Assembly (NCBI GenBank): GCA_022842205.1
Contig: JALHQA010000006.1
Coordinates: 62,001 to 126,000 of the forward strand
Length of the DNA stretch: 64,000 bases
Source: Hyphomicrobiales bacterium
GTDB lineage: Bacteria > Pseudomonadota > Alphaproteobacteria > Rhizobiales > Methylopilaceae
Direction: 5' to 3'
Numbering within the stretch: the stretch's first letter is position 1; the number at the start of each line of letters is the position of its first letter. This document shows, piece after piece, positions 49,642 to 58,938 of the stretch. The notes beneath the pieces are model-generated. The model was not told the origin of the DNA and made no database searches. It saw only the letters and a program-made list of their open reading frames with translations. Position numbers and translations under genes: made by a program.

Positions 49642-50452
49642 CTCGCTCCACGATTTTTGCCGCGTTCCAGAGCGCATCCATTTCCTGCAGGTTCGATTGC
49701 GCGGGCGTTCGCCCCTCGCGCGCCAGTTCCGTTTCGATAAAGCGGAATCGCCTTTCGAACTTCGCGTTGGCACGCCGCAGGGCGACTTCAGGATCGGCTT
49801 TCGTATGGCGCGCCAGATTGGCGACGGCAAACAACAGATCACCGATCTCGTCCAGGCGCTCGTCGTCGCTTGCGGAAACATCCAGCGCCTCTTCGACCTC
49901 GTCGATCTCCTCGCGAATCTTGGCGAGCACGAGCTTCGCCGAATTCCAGTCGAAGCCGACCGTGCCGGCCTTGGCCTGCAGCGCAACGGCCCTCGAAAGT
50001 GAGGGAAGGGCGGCGGGAACACCATCGAGCAGTCCTCCGGAATAGTCCGTACCGCGCTTTTGCGCGCGCTCAGCTTTTTCCTCGGCCTTTATACGATCCC
50101 AGACAGCTTTGATTTCATCCGGCTTGAGGGCACGAGTGTCGCCGAAGACATGCGGATGGCGGCGGACAAGTTTCGCCGTGATGGCTTCGACAACGTCTGG
50201 AAAAGCGAAGGAGCCTTCCTCCTCGGCGATGCGGGCGTGGAAGATGACCTGGAGCAGAAGATCGCCAAGTTCCTCCCGCAGGTCGTCGCGATCCTCACGA
50301 GCGATCGCATCGGCTACTTCGGCGGCCTCTTCCAGGGTGTAGGGAGCGATCGTCGCGAAGGTCTGTTTCAGATCCCACGCGCACCCGGTTTCCGGATGGC
50401 GCAGGGCCGCCATAATTTCAATCAAACGGGCGATATCGCGGGACGGGATCAC
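49631..50452 (-). CDS. mazG: Nucleoside triphosphate pyrophosphohydrolase MazG
   Basis: 273 residues with tandem MazG domains. The first (LIEIMAALRHPETGCAWDLKQTFATIAPYTLEEAAEV, then EELGDLLLQVIFHARIAEE) has the EExxE..ExxD metal motif, and a second, more divergent copy around residues 165-240 has KIREEIDEVEEAL and DEIGDLLFAVANLARH. It hydrolyses NTPs to NMPs and lowers ppGpp/abnormal nucleotides. The order hflX-mazG is common in alphaproteobacteria, here convergent with an 11-bp overlap. Confidence 0.94.
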   Translation of the reverse strand: MIPSRDIARLIEIMAALRHPETGCAWDLKQTFATIAPYTLEEAAEVADAIAREDRDDLREELGDLLLQVIFHARIAEEEGSFAFPDVVEAITAKLVRRHPHVFGDTRALKPDEIKAVWDRIKAEEKAERAQKRGTDYSGGLLDGVPAALPSLSRAVALQAKAGTVGFDWNSAKLVLAKIREEIDEVEEALDVSASDDERLDEIGDLLFAVANLARHTKADPEVALRRANAKFERRFRFIETELAREGRTPAQSNLQEMDALWNAAKIVERASQ

Positions 50453-50525
50453 GTCGGCTCCTTATAGGCACGATCCTATGCGCCATGTTCGCGGCCGCGA
50501 GGCAAGTGTTCGATCAAGTTGACGG

Positions 50526-51014
50526 TCATGCCTCGAGCAGATCTTCCAGATCGAGTCTTTGGGTCGTCATCGCCAGCGCACCATCCGGTGCCCGTGGCCA
50601 TTCGGTCGCGGGACGGTCCCAATACAGCTCGATGCCGTTGCCGTCAGGATCGCGCAGATAGAGCGCCTGGCTGACGCCGTGATCCGATGCACCGTCGAGC
50701 GCAATTCCCGCCGCGATGAGACGCCGGAGGGCGTCGGCGAGGGCGGCGCGGGTCGGGTAGAGGATCGCGGTGTGATAGAGACCCGTGGTGCCGGGGGCAG
50801 GCGGAGGGCCGCCTTTGCTTTCCCAGGTATTGAGACCGATGTGGTGGTGGTATCCGCCGGCTGACAGGAACGCGGCCTGCGTGCCGTAGCGCTGGATGAG
50901 CTCGAAGCCGAGAACGTCCCGGTAGAATCCGAGCGCGCGGTCGAGATCCGCGACCTTCAGATGGACATGCCCGATCCGTGTGCCGGGATCGATCGGCTTT
51001 GCCGTATTGGTCAT
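50526..51014 (-). CDS. VOC family dioxygenase/glyoxalase-like protein
   Basis: 162 residues of the vicinal oxygen chelate fold. Metal-ligand candidates are His in IGHVHLKVADL (His18), His in GLYHTAILYP, and Glu in GNGIELYWDRP; the two-repeat beta-alpha-beta layout is intact. The sequence is closest in style to catechol-2,3-dioxygenase-like VOC proteins of unknown substrate. It is transcribed alone on the minus strand, 73 bp upstream of the mazG start, and 170 bp from the divergent ATPase gene. Confidence 0.82.
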   Translation of the reverse strand: MTNTAKPIDPGTRIGHVHLKVADLDRALGFYRDVLGFELIQRYGTQAAFLSAGGYHHHIGLNTWESKGGPPPAPGTTGLYHTAILYPTRAALADALRRLIAAGIALDGASDHGVSQALYLRDPDGNGIELYWDRPATEWPRAPDGALAMTTQRLDLEDLLEA

Positions 51015-51184
51015 GCCTGAGAGATAGGTTGTCGTTCAGACTGCGCAATCATGCAGTTTGGCATGTCTCCCGGTGTCCGGATGCAAGGGCTAACACATGT
51101 GGACATGGCCTTCGAGCAACACTCGCCGCGGCTTCGATATGCTACGCAAGATGCTGAAAAACCTTCCATTCGGATGCGGAGAGC

Positions 51185-52687
51185 ATGCAAGTCGCCATCG
51201 ACATGGGCGCGCAGCAGAATGGCGCGCGGGTATCAATCGATCTTGAGGAGTTGCTGGCTACGCGATTGCTGGTGCAGGGGAATTCCGGTTCCGGCAAGTC
51301 ACATCTCCTGCGCCGCCTCATCGAGCAATCCACCAAATGGGTGCAGCAGATCGTGATCGATCCGGAAGGCGATTTCGTCAGTCTTTCGGAGCGTTACGGG
51401 CATCTGGTCGTGGACGCCGAGCGCAGCGACAGCGATCTTGAGGAGATCGGCCGCCGTGTTCGCCAGCACCGAGTATCGGCGGTCCTCAATCTCGAAAGCG
51501 TCGACCTCGAAACCCAGATGCGGTGCGCCGGCGCGTTTCTGAACGGGCTTTTCGACGTGCCGCGTGACCACTGGTATCCCGTTCTTGTTGTTGTTGATGA
51601 AGCGCAGCTCTTCGCGCCCGCGGCCGCCGGCGATGTGACGGAAGAGGCGCGCAAGATTGCGCTCGGCGCCATGGCGAACCTGATGTCACGCGGGCGAAAG
51701 CGGGGACTTGCCGGTGTCATCGCAACGCAGCGTCTCGCCAAGCTCGCCAAGAACGTCGCGGCCGAAGCTTCGAATTTCCTCATGGGCCGCACATTTCTCG
51801 ACATCGACATGGCGCGCGCCGCCGATCTTCTCGGCATGGAGCGACGGCAGGCGGAAACGTTTCGTGATCTGCAGCGCGGAAGCTTTGTTGCGCTCGGTCC
51901 CGCGTTGTCCAGGCGCGCGCTGACTGTACATATCGACACTGTGGAGACGGGCGCGAAAAGCGTAAGCGCCAAGCTCATTCCAATGCCGCAGGAGGCCGTC
52001 GAAGACATTCAGGACGTCATCTTCGCTCCTGTGGTGCAGGAACGAGCGGCTGCGTCCTCACGTACCACGAGCACGACCGATCTTCTCCGGCAGCTCGCCC
52101 AAACGCGGATCGCGACAGAAGCCGATGTCGAGGTAGGCCCGGAAGCGGCAGAAATCGACACGGCGGCTCGCGAGGCAGCGCTGGAAGACGCGCTGCGCGC
52201 CGTGGTGGCCGATCCGGAATCGGCATTCCGCTCCATCGCGGTTCTGTATCAGGATTTCGTCATGCGCTGCCGTATCCAGGCCGTGCCAGGTGAACCGCTG
52301 GATCTGCCTGAATTCCGCCGCCGGATTGCTATTGCGCGCGCCGGCGTTCCTGTGGCCACCAAGCAGCAGGGCGCGGAATGGGACGCGGCGGTCGCGCTGT
52401 CCGCACAGCTCACCGAGGATCTCCAGGGGCTGTTCTTGACACTGGCGCGGGCGGCCATGGACCAGATTCCATGTCCCGGCGATCTGCAACTGGCCAGAGT
52501 GTGCGGAAGCCGCTCGCCGGGCCGCGCGCGGCGTCTGCTGACCTATATGGAAGAAAAAGGATTTCTCACATTGCAGAGCGACCGGCGCGGCAACCGCATT
52601 GTCGCGTTTCCTGATCTCGGCTGGCAAACCCAGCCGGGACGGCCAGATGCCGCGGAGCCCGCAGAGACGCTGCCAATGGGCTTTTAA
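51185..52687 (+). CDS. HerA/FtsK-like ATPase (DUF87) with C-terminal helix-turn-helix
   Basis: 500 residues. Walker A is QGNSGSGKS (31-39), Walker B VLVVVDEAQLF (133-143), with a sensor-like GVIATQRLAKLAKNV and an arginine-rich C-terminal part of the ATPase domain. The N-terminal HAS-barrel is very short. Residues 300-500 are helical and end in a winged-helix-like segment (CGSRSPGRARRLLTYMEEKGFLTLQ). HerA-type ATPases are hexameric DNA translocases; no nurA is adjacent. GGAGAG precedes the ATG. The gene reads into the dif-like site, 44 bp downstream of its stop. Family call is solid; the biological role is not known. Confidence 0.8.
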   Translation: MQVAIDMGAQQNGARVSIDLEELLATRLLVQGNSGSGKSHLLRRLIEQSTKWVQQIVIDPEGDFVSLSERYGHLVVDAERSDSDLEEIGRRVRQHRVSAVLNLESVDLETQMRCAGAFLNGLFDVPRDHWYPVLVVVDEAQLFAPAAAGDVTEEARKIALGAMANLMSRGRKRGLAGVIATQRLAKLAKNVAAEASNFLMGRTFLDIDMARAADLLGMERRQAETFRDLQRGSFVALGPALSRRALTVHIDTVETGAKSVSAKLIPMPQEAVEDIQDVIFAPVVQERAAASSRTTSTTDLLRQLAQTRIATEADVEVGPEAAEIDTAAREAALEDALRAVVADPESAFRSIAVLYQDFVMRCRIQAVPGEPLDLPEFRRRIAIARAGVPVATKQQGAEWDAAVALSAQLTEDLQGLFLTLARAAMDQIPCPGDLQLARVCGSRSPGRARRLLTYMEEKGFLTLQSDRRGNRIVAFPDLGWQTQPGRPDAAEPAETLPMGF

Positions 52688-52730
52688 CCGGCCAAACGAA
52701 AGGCAGGGATTTGCTGCGTCCTTATAGCCC

Positions 52731-52758
52731 AAGTCGCATAAGATATATTATGGAACTT
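52731..52758. other. dif: Chromosomal dif site (XerC/XerD recombination site)
   Basis: The 28 bp have the dif layout: an 11-bp arm aagtcgcataa (52731-52741), a 6-bp spacer gatata (52742-52747) and an 11-bp arm ttatggaactt (52748-52758). Against E. coli dif it matches 18 of 28 positions, with a nearly continuous core (CGCATAA, TATA of the spacer, TTATG). It lies in the 133-bp gap between convergent genes, at a point where gene orientation changes from mainly plus (left) to all minus for protein genes (right). GGGNAGGG motifs point towards it from both sides. It should mark the replication terminus where XerCD/FtsK resolve chromosome dimers. Confidence 0.85.
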
Positions 52759-52820
52759 GCGATGATGGTGCGCGGGCGTTGGAGATTCCGCATCGCGTTC
52801 CGTGCAAGCGACTCTACCAT

Positions 52821-53621
52821 TTAGGTGAAATCGAGCTTCAGTCCGTCATAGGCCGGCACGACATTCTCCGGCAGCGACGCTAACAGCGCCCGGTAGTCAA
52901 GGTCCGTGTGAAGGTTGGTCAACACGGCGCGGCGCGGTTTGAGCTGCTCGATCCAGCCCAGCGCTTCGGCGAGCGTGAAATGGCTCGGATGCGGAGCGAT
53001 GCGCAGCGCGTCCACGATCCATAAGTCGAGCTCGCGAAGATCGTCCAAAAGCTCATCCGGAATGGCGTTCAGATCCGGCGTGTACGCCATGTCGCCGAAC
53101 CTCAATCCGAGCGCCTCCGTGTTTGCTCCATGAGGCAAGCGGAAGGCCTTCACGGCGACGTCACCGCCCGGCCCGGCAATCCGTGTATCCTCACCCGGCA
53201 CGATGTAATGCTCGTCCAGGATCGGCGGATATTCGCTGCCATCCGGCGGCGCGAATGCGTAGTCGAACCGTTTCCGCAGGCCGCGCGACGTTTCCGGGTC
53301 ATGCCAAAGCTCGATACGGCGCCTGTTATGGATATACAGCGGGCGCAGATCGTCGATGCCATGCGTATGGTCCGCATGGTCGTGTGTGATGATAACTCCG
53401 TCCAGCACGTCGACCTGTTCCCCGATGAGCTGCTCACGAAGATCCGGGGATGTGTCGACAAGCACCTGCGTGGTGCCTTCCGGTCCTTTCCGGCGCACCA
53501 GAATCGAGCAGCGCCGGCGGCGGTTCTTTGGCTCATTCGGATCGCAACGACCCCACCCTTGAGCCACACGCGGCACGCCGCCTGACGATCCGCAGCCGAG
53601 TATTGTCACTGAGAACATCAT
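52821..53621 (-). CDS. MBL-fold metallohydrolase (PhnP-like)
   Basis: 266 residues. Metallo-beta-lactamase fold with VTILGCGSSGGVPRV at the N-terminus, the metal motif THDHADHTHGIDDLR, and further ligands His in FRLPHG and Asp in YTPDLN. The layout (GCGSSxGVP, HxHxDH, NLHTDLDY at the C-terminus) is that of PhnP-like phosphodiesterases often found after tatD. It overlaps the tatD stop by 4 bp and is the last gene of the minus-strand cluster running rlpA-dac-tmk-holB-metG-tatD. Its 3' end lies 62 bp from the dif-like site. The natural substrate is unknown. Confidence 0.85.
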   Translation of the reverse strand: MMFSVTILGCGSSGGVPRVAQGWGRCDPNEPKNRRRRCSILVRRKGPEGTTQVLVDTSPDLREQLIGEQVDVLDGVIITHDHADHTHGIDDLRPLYIHNRRRIELWHDPETSRGLRKRFDYAFAPPDGSEYPPILDEHYIVPGEDTRIAGPGGDVAVKAFRLPHGANTEALGLRFGDMAYTPDLNAIPDELLDDLRELDLWIVDALRIAPHPSHFTLAEALGWIEQLKPRRAVLTNLHTDLDYRALLASLPENVVPAYDGLKLDFT

Positions 53622-54415
53622 TGGCTCAATCCAAGCGCCGATCGCGGCACTTTCGTAAAAAGCCGAGCAAAATTTTCAGTTGTGCATTGTGCCGCTTTTT
53701 CGAATGTCCATCCCCGAATATCGGCAAGAACCTGCGCCGTATGCACGGTGTATGACGGCTCGTTCGTCTGCCCGCGGTGCGGCGCAGGCGCGAGATATGG
53801 CGCATCGGTTTCGACAAGAATCCGGTCGTCTGGAACGCTCATCGCGATGTCGCGGACATTCTGCGAGTTCTTGAAGGTTAATATGCCGGAGAACGAGACA
53901 TAGAGCCCAAGCGCGACGCCCCGGCGTGCGAGCTCCGCACCGGACGAATAGCAATGCAGAACGGCCGGAAAAGCACCTTTCGCGGATTCGTCCTCCAGTA
54001 TCCGGATCATGTCCTCATCGGCTTCGCGCGCATGAATGACCAGCGGCAGGCCCGTCTCGCGCGCTGCCGCGATATGCGTCCGAAATCCCTGCGCCTGCGC
54101 ATCGTGCGGCGCATGATCGTAGTGATAGTCGAGTCCCGCCTCGCCGATCGCTACGATTTTCGGATGTTCCGCGATGCGGATGAGGTCTTCAGCCGATACG
54201 TCGAGCTCCTCGTCTGCATTGTGCGGATGCGTGCCGACTGAGCCAAACACGTTGTCGTAGGTTTCGACGATCTCCCAAATCCGGTCGAACTCTTTCACGC
54301 GTGTCGAGATGGTGACCATTGCGCCGACGCCGGCCTCTTTCGCCCGGCGGACGATTGCATCCCTGTCCGCGGAGAATTCCTTGAAATCGAGATGGCAGTG
54401 GCTGTCGACGATCAT
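53618..54415 (-). CDS. tatD: TatD family metal-dependent DNase
   Basis: 265 residues with the amidohydrolase-like metal motifs: DSHCHLDF at residue 3, [32 protein letters not shown] and [22 protein letters not shown]. TatD enzymes are 3'-5' exonucleases or DNases implicated in DNA repair and quality control. It overlaps metG and the MBL gene by 4 bp each, the conserved metG-tatD-MBL order of alphaproteobacteria. The canonical gene symbol tatD is used for the family; paralogues may exist elsewhere in the genome. Confidence 0.93.
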   Translation of the reverse strand: MIVDSHCHLDFKEFSADRDAIVRRAKEAGVGAMVTISTRVKEFDRIWEIVETYDNVFGSVGTHPHNADEELDVSAEDLIRIAEHPKIVAIGEAGLDYHYDHAPHDAQAQGFRTHIAAARETGLPLVIHAREADEDMIRILEDESAKGAFPAVLHCYSSGAELARRGVALGLYVSFSGILTFKNSQNVRDIAMSVPDDRILVETDAPYLAPAPHRGQTNEPSYTVHTAQVLADIRGWTFEKAAQCTTENFARLFTKVPRSALGLSQ

Positions 54416-55965
54416 GTCGCTACCGCCTCGACCGCCTCCACATAACGCGGGAAAATCGGCGCGGGCACCGGGAGATCCACCCCGCCCTTCAGCCTGCCCT
54501 TCTCGCCCAGCGAGGCGAAGTTTCTCTCCGAAACCGGAACACCAAGCAGATCGAGTAGTTTGCCGGAAGCCGTTGGGGTGACTGGAAGCGTCAGGATTGC
54601 GATGTTCCGTAGCACTTCGATCGTCGTGTAAAGCACGGTCGCCCGGCGCTCGGGGTTATCCTTCAGTTTCCATGGCTCCTCGGATGCGAAATAGCGATTG
54701 GCGTCCGCTACCACCTTCCAGATCGAAGCGAGCACGGTGTGCAGCGCAAAATCCATCATGGCCCCGCGCGCTTCATCGATCAGCGTATCGGCGGAAGCGA
54801 GGATGGCCTTGTCAGCGTCCGTGAACGCGCCCGGCTCAGGCACCTTGGCGCCGCCCTTGCCGATCATGGATAGCGAGCGTTGCGCGAGATTGCCGAGATC
54901 GTTGGCGAGATCGGCGTTGATGCGCTGCACGATCGCCTCATGGCTATAGCTGCCGTCCTGGCCAAAGGGCACCTCTCGCAGGAAGAAATAACGCACCTGG
55001 TCGACGCCATAGGCGTCGGTGATCGTGAACGGGTCGATGACGTTGCCGACCGACTTCGACATCTTCTCGCCCTTGTTGAACAGGAAACCATGCGCATAAA
55101 CGCGCTTGGGCACATCCAGTCCCGCCGACATCAGGAAGGCAGGCCAATACACGGCGTGAAATCGAATGATGTCCTTGCCGATAACATGCACATCCGCAGG
55201 CCAGTATTTCCTGAATGCCTCCGAATCCGTATCCGGATAGCCGACGCCAGTGATGTAGTTCGTCAGCGCGTCGACCCACACATACATGATGTGATCGTCG
55301 GCACCGGGGACCCTGATCCCCCAGTTGAATGTCGTGCGGCTGATCGACAAGTCCTGAAGACCGCCCTTGACGAAACTCACGACCTCATTCCGCCGTGCAT
55401 CCGGACCGATGAATTCGGGATCGTCCGCGTACAGCTTCAGCAGCCGGTCCTGATAGGCCGACAACTTGAAAAAATAACTCTTCTCCTCGACCCACTCGAC
55501 AGGAGTACCTTGCGGCCCGAGCCGGACGCCATCCGAAACATTTGTCTCGTCTTCGGCATAAAATGCCTCGTCGCGAACCGAATACCAGCCGGCGTATGTA
55601 TCGAGATAGATATCGCCCGCCTCCTCCATCTTCTTCCAGATGGCCTGCGACGACGCATGGTGCGCCGGCTCGGTTGTACGGATATAGCGATCGAAGCTGA
55701 CGCCAAGACGTTCGCACATATCCTGAAACTTCGGAACATTGCGGGCGACGAGATCGCCAGGCGCGATGCCTTCCTTCTGCGCCGTCTGAAGCATCTTGAT
55801 GCCGTGTTCGTCGGCGCCCGTCATGAAGAACACATCGCGTCCATCGAGGCGGTGAAACCGCGCGATGGCGTCGGCTGCTATGGCTTCGTATGCATGGCCG
55901 ATGTGAGGCGCGCCGTTCGGGTACGCGATGGCGGTTGTGATGTAATAAGCAGAACGGTCGGCCAT
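54412..55965 (-). CDS. metG: Methionyl-tRNA synthetase
   Basis: 517 residues, class I synthetase of the short form without a C-terminal tRNA-binding domain. The HIGH-like motif is PHIGHAYEA near residue 20, the MTGADEHG signature follows, and KMSKS is in [15 protein letters not shown] near 300. There is no zinc-knuckle Cys tetrad in the connective peptide, as in other alphaproteobacterial MetG. It charges initiator and elongator tRNA-Met. The gene is 18 bp after holB and overlaps tatD. Confidence 0.97.
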   Translation of the reverse strand: MADRSAYYITTAIAYPNGAPHIGHAYEAIAADAIARFHRLDGRDVFFMTGADEHGIKMLQTAQKEGIAPGDLVARNVPKFQDMCERLGVSFDRYIRTTEPAHHASSQAIWKKMEEAGDIYLDTYAGWYSVRDEAFYAEDETNVSDGVRLGPQGTPVEWVEEKSYFFKLSAYQDRLLKLYADDPEFIGPDARRNEVVSFVKGGLQDLSISRTTFNWGIRVPGADDHIMYVWVDALTNYITGVGYPDTDSEAFRKYWPADVHVIGKDIIRFHAVYWPAFLMSAGLDVPKRVYAHGFLFNKGEKMSKSVGNVIDPFTITDAYGVDQVRYFFLREVPFGQDGSYSHEAIVQRINADLANDLGNLAQRSLSMIGKGGAKVPEPGAFTDADKAILASADTLIDEARGAMMDFALHTVLASIWKVVADANRYFASEEPWKLKDNPERRATVLYTTIEVLRNIAILTLPVTPTASGKLLDLLGVPVSERNFASLGEKGRLKGGVDLPVPAPIFPRYVEAVEAVAT

Positions 55966-55983
55966 TTTGACTCTAGAAACGGA

Positions 55984-57045
55984 TCAGCCGCGGGTCGCCG
56001 CGGCCAGATCGGAGAATATCGACAATACGAGCGGACGCTTGTCGAGGTTGTAAATCTCGGCTTCCCGCACCGTGCGAGCGGTTTTCTCCCACAGCCCCGC
56101 CCAAGCCGCAAGGCGGGTATCTCCCCTTGCCGCTCCAAGGGTTAGGCGCTGGTGAAGCCAGTCCTGAATGACCCCGATCATGAGGTCAAAACGCTCGGTT
56201 CCATCCCGGCCGGCGACCCGCTCGGCAAGTCCATGAACGGCCGCAAAATCGAGATCCGGCAGGCGGTCTAGCATTCCGACGACGACCTCGCGCATCTCGA
56301 CGCTGCCTTCGGAAAGCATGGCCGCGGCGCGCCGGACAGACCCTCCGGCCGCGTCTGCTATTCGGCGTAGGTCGTCTCGGGCTGCTTCGCCGGTCAGATC
56401 GGGCAGCCCGGCCAGAACCTCAAGGACCTCTCCTGCGTCCAGGGGCTTCAGCAAAAGTGTGCGGCAGCGCGATCTTATCGTCGACATCAGGCGCTTCGGC
56501 GCCGTCGACAGGATGAAGAATAGCGAACGCGGAGGCGGCTCCTCAAGCACCTTCAGAAGTGCGTTGGCTGCATTGAGGTTGAGATCGTCGGCGGTATCAA
56601 CGATGGCGATACGCCATCCCCCTTCTCCCGCGGTCGTATTGAAGAAGGACACAAGCTTGCGCGCTTCGTTGACCGATATCTCGGCCATCAGATTGCGGCC
56701 GTCTTTGGTAAAGCCGCGCCGGAGGACGAACAGATCGGGATGAGCCTGCTGGGCGAGGCGGCGTGCCGCCGGTGCATCGGCATCGACCGACATATCCGCT
56801 GCATTCTGCACGGCCTCAGAATGGGGATCGGAGTTGACGAGAATGAATCGGGCAGCGCGATAAGCGAGGGTCGCCTTTCCGATGCCCTCCTCCCCGCCGA
56901 CGATCCAGGCATGGTGCATCCGGCCTGAACGGTAGCTGTCGAGGATGGTTTTCTCGGCCACGCCGTGCCCGACAAGCTCCCTGCGTTCTCGCGGATGGGG
57001 GGTGTCTTCGAACCGGTCCGGTTCGAGAAGATCGTCGGCGCTCAT
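55984..57045 (-). CDS. holB: DNA polymerase III subunit delta'
   Basis: 353 residues. AAA+ clamp-loader fold: WIVGGEEGIGKATLAYRAARFIL (modified P-loop), a DEAD-equivalent IVDTADDLNLNAANALLKVLEEPP, and the SRC motif in STIRSRCRTLLLKPL. Delta' is the rigid stator of the clamp loader that places the beta clamp on DNA. No zinc-module cysteines are visible in the usual positions. It overlaps tmk by 4 bp, and tmk-holB-metG-tatD is a conserved group. Confidence 0.92.
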   Translation of the reverse strand: MSADDLLEPDRFEDTPHPRERRELVGHGVAEKTILDSYRSGRMHHAWIVGGEEGIGKATLAYRAARFILVNSDPHSEAVQNAADMSVDADAPAARRLAQQAHPDLFVLRRGFTKDGRNLMAEISVNEARKLVSFFNTTAGEGGWRIAIVDTADDLNLNAANALLKVLEEPPPRSLFFILSTAPKRLMSTIRSRCRTLLLKPLDAGEVLEVLAGLPDLTGEAARDDLRRIADAAGGSVRRAAAMLSEGSVEMREVVVGMLDRLPDLDFAAVHGLAERVAGRDGTERFDLMIGVIQDWLHQRLTLGAARGDTRLAAWAGLWEKTARTVREAEIYNLDKRPLVLSIFSDLAAATRG

Positions 57046-57698
57046 ACCATTTCAAGTCCGTACGCCGCCGCCACCTGTGCCAATACAATGTCCGCCACCC
57101 TGTCGGCAGTCATAAGAGCGTCAATAACGTGTATACGGTCCGGCTCGGCCGCGGCGATGTCGAGGAATGCTCGCCTCAGCGAACGATGATAGTCGATCTG
57201 TTCAGCTTCGAACCGATCCGGCGCATGGCCCCGCGAGCGCATCTGGGCGCGACGAAGCCCCTCCTCTGGGGGTAGGTCGAGCACAAAGGTCAGTCCCGGC
57301 ATGGTGTTGCCAACGACAACGCGTTCCAGCGCTTTCAGAATGCGCGGATCGAGATTGCCGAGTGCTCCCTGGTAGGCACGGGTGGAGTCGAGGAAACGGT
57401 CGCACAGCACCCAGCTTCCGCGCGCAAGAGCCGGCTCTATTGTCGTGCGCAAATGATCGATGCGGGCAGCCGAGAAAAGCGTCGTTTCGGCAAAGGCACC
57501 AAAGTCCTTCGCCTTTCCCGAAAGTATGATTTCCCGGAGTTTCTCGGCTTCGGGAGAGCCGCCCGGCTCACGTGTGGTTACAACATCGTGCCCATACGCG
57601 CGAAGCCGTCCCGCCAGAAGCTCGACCTGGGTCGACTTGCCTGCCCCCTCCCCGCCTTCGAAAGTAATGAAGCGCAGTCGCGCATTGGGGTCAGACAC
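57042..57698 (-). CDS. tmk: Thymidylate kinase
   Basis: 218 residues. P-loop FEGGEGAGKSTQVELLAGRL, the DR(Y/F) signature in VLCDRFLDSTRAYQGALG, TREPGGSPEAEKLR and a lid region RRAQMRSRGHAPDRFE. It phosphorylates dTMP to dTDP for DNA synthesis. It overlaps the upstream dac gene by 8 bp and holB by 4 bp, so its translation is likely coupled to both. Confidence 0.96.
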   Translation of the reverse strand: MSDPNARLRFITFEGGEGAGKSTQVELLAGRLRAYGHDVVTTREPGGSPEAEKLREIILSGKAKDFGAFAETTLFSAARIDHLRTTIEPALARGSWVLCDRFLDSTRAYQGALGNLDPRILKALERVVVGNTMPGLTFVLDLPPEEGLRRAQMRSRGHAPDRFEAEQIDYHRSLRRAFLDIAAAEPDRIHVIDALMTADRVADIVLAQVAAAYGLEMV

Positions 57699-58875
57699 TG
57701 GGGAACAGCTTCTCGATAAAGGAATGGAGCGAGCCGGCGATAAGCTCGTAGCTCGCGTCGAAGGCGCGCTGAAATAGCGAACCCTCCGTTATCTCTTCGG
57801 CAGCAGCCAGAGGTATCTCGCGTTGAAGCATGCTGTCTCGCCAGATCCGCAGAACGCCGACGCGATCTCCCCGTTGCACTGGCGCTGTGATCGGGCCGCG
57901 ATATACCACGCGTGCCACTATGCGGCTGTTGCCATCCTTGGGAACAGGCAAGGTAATGGCTTCCTCGGTGACAAGGCTGACCGAGCCTTGCGTACCGCCA
58001 AAAACCTGCGCATGCGCTACAACGTCTCCGGCCTTGAAGAGTGCGCGATCGATATAACCATCAAAGCCCCAATCCAGCAGGGCCGTCGTTGCACGCAAAC
58101 GAACCTTGTCATCCGGCAGACCGGCCAGCACAGCCACAAGCCTTTTGCCGTTGCGTACGGCGGACGCGGCAATCATGTGTCCCTCGCCCGCCGCCGAGCC
58201 GACCATAAGCCCGTCCGCACCGGCATACTGCCCCAGCAAAGGATTACGGTTGAGCTGGCGCACCCCGCCGAAGTCGATTTCCGGTTCAGCGAACACCGGA
58301 TACAGGTCCGGATACTTCGTGGCGAGACGCTGCGTCAGACGGCCGAGATCGCGCACGGTCGTTTGCTGACCCGGGGCCGGCAGACCGGTCGAGTTCACAA
58401 ACACCGACGAAGCAAGACCGATCTCTTTCGCCGTCGCGTTCATACGTTCGACGAATTTCGGTTCCGTCTCCGCGATGCCTTCGGCAAGAGCGATCGCGCC
58501 ATCGTTGGCAATAACAATAGTGATGCCGCGTATCAGATCCCGAACGGAGACTTCGCTGCCGACACGCGCAAACATCGTGGTGGTGCGTGCTGGCGCGCCG
58601 CCTGTACGCCACGCATGTTCGGATATCTTCACCGGTGCAGTCGGCGACAACCAGCCGCGTTTTATGTCGTCGAACGCCACGGCCAGCGTCATGAGCTTTG
58701 CCAGGCTCGCCGGCGGGAACGCTGCGTCCGCTTCCTTGGCATAGAGAACGGCGTCGTTCGTGGCGTCGATCAGGATCGCGTGACGAGCGTCGCTGTCGAA
58801 CGGCTGCGCGTTTGCCGGCAGTGCCGTGACGCCCGCCAGAAACCCTAGGACCGGAATAACAAATCGCATCGCCAT
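57691..58875 (-). CDS. D-alanyl-D-alanine carboxypeptidase-like protein with degenerate active site
   Basis: 394 residues, a DacA/PBP5-type S11 peptidase homologue. A signal peptide ends around ALPANA-QPF, followed by AILIDATNDAVLYAKEAD and the SxxK motif Ser57-Leu-Ala-Lys60 in PPASLAKLMT. The C-terminal PBP5 beta-domain and amphipathic end (SLHSFIEKLFPSV) are present. The other two catalytic motifs are changed: SxN reads Ile122-Ala-Asn124 (VIANDGA) and KTG reads Met224-Val-Gly226 (GLMVGSA). A transpeptidase-type active site without these groups is unlikely to be efficient. Position between rlpA and tmk is the normal place for dac in Hyphomicrobiales. It may now be structural or regulatory, or the activity may be supplied by another paralogue. 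Confidence 0.85.
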   Translation of the reverse strand: MAMRFVIPVLGFLAGVTALPANAQPFDSDARHAILIDATNDAVLYAKEADAAFPPASLAKLMTLAVAFDDIKRGWLSPTAPVKISEHAWRTGGAPARTTTMFARVGSEVSVRDLIRGITIVIANDGAIALAEGIAETEPKFVERMNATAKEIGLASSVFVNSTGLPAPGQQTTVRDLGRLTQRLATKYPDLYPVFAEPEIDFGGVRQLNRNPLLGQYAGADGLMVGSAAGEGHMIAASAVRNGKRLVAVLAGLPDDKVRLRATTALLDWGFDGYIDRALFKAGDVVAHAQVFGGTQGSVSLVTEEAITLPVPKDGNSRIVARVVYRGPITAPVQRGDRVGVLRIWRDSMLQREIPLAAAEEITEGSLFQRAFDASYELIAGSLHSFIEKLFPSV

Positions 58876-58938
58876 GGAGTCGCCGCCTCGCTGCGCCGTA
58901 TTAGCGCGAGCGCGCCCCGTGGTACAATCCGGGAAGGA

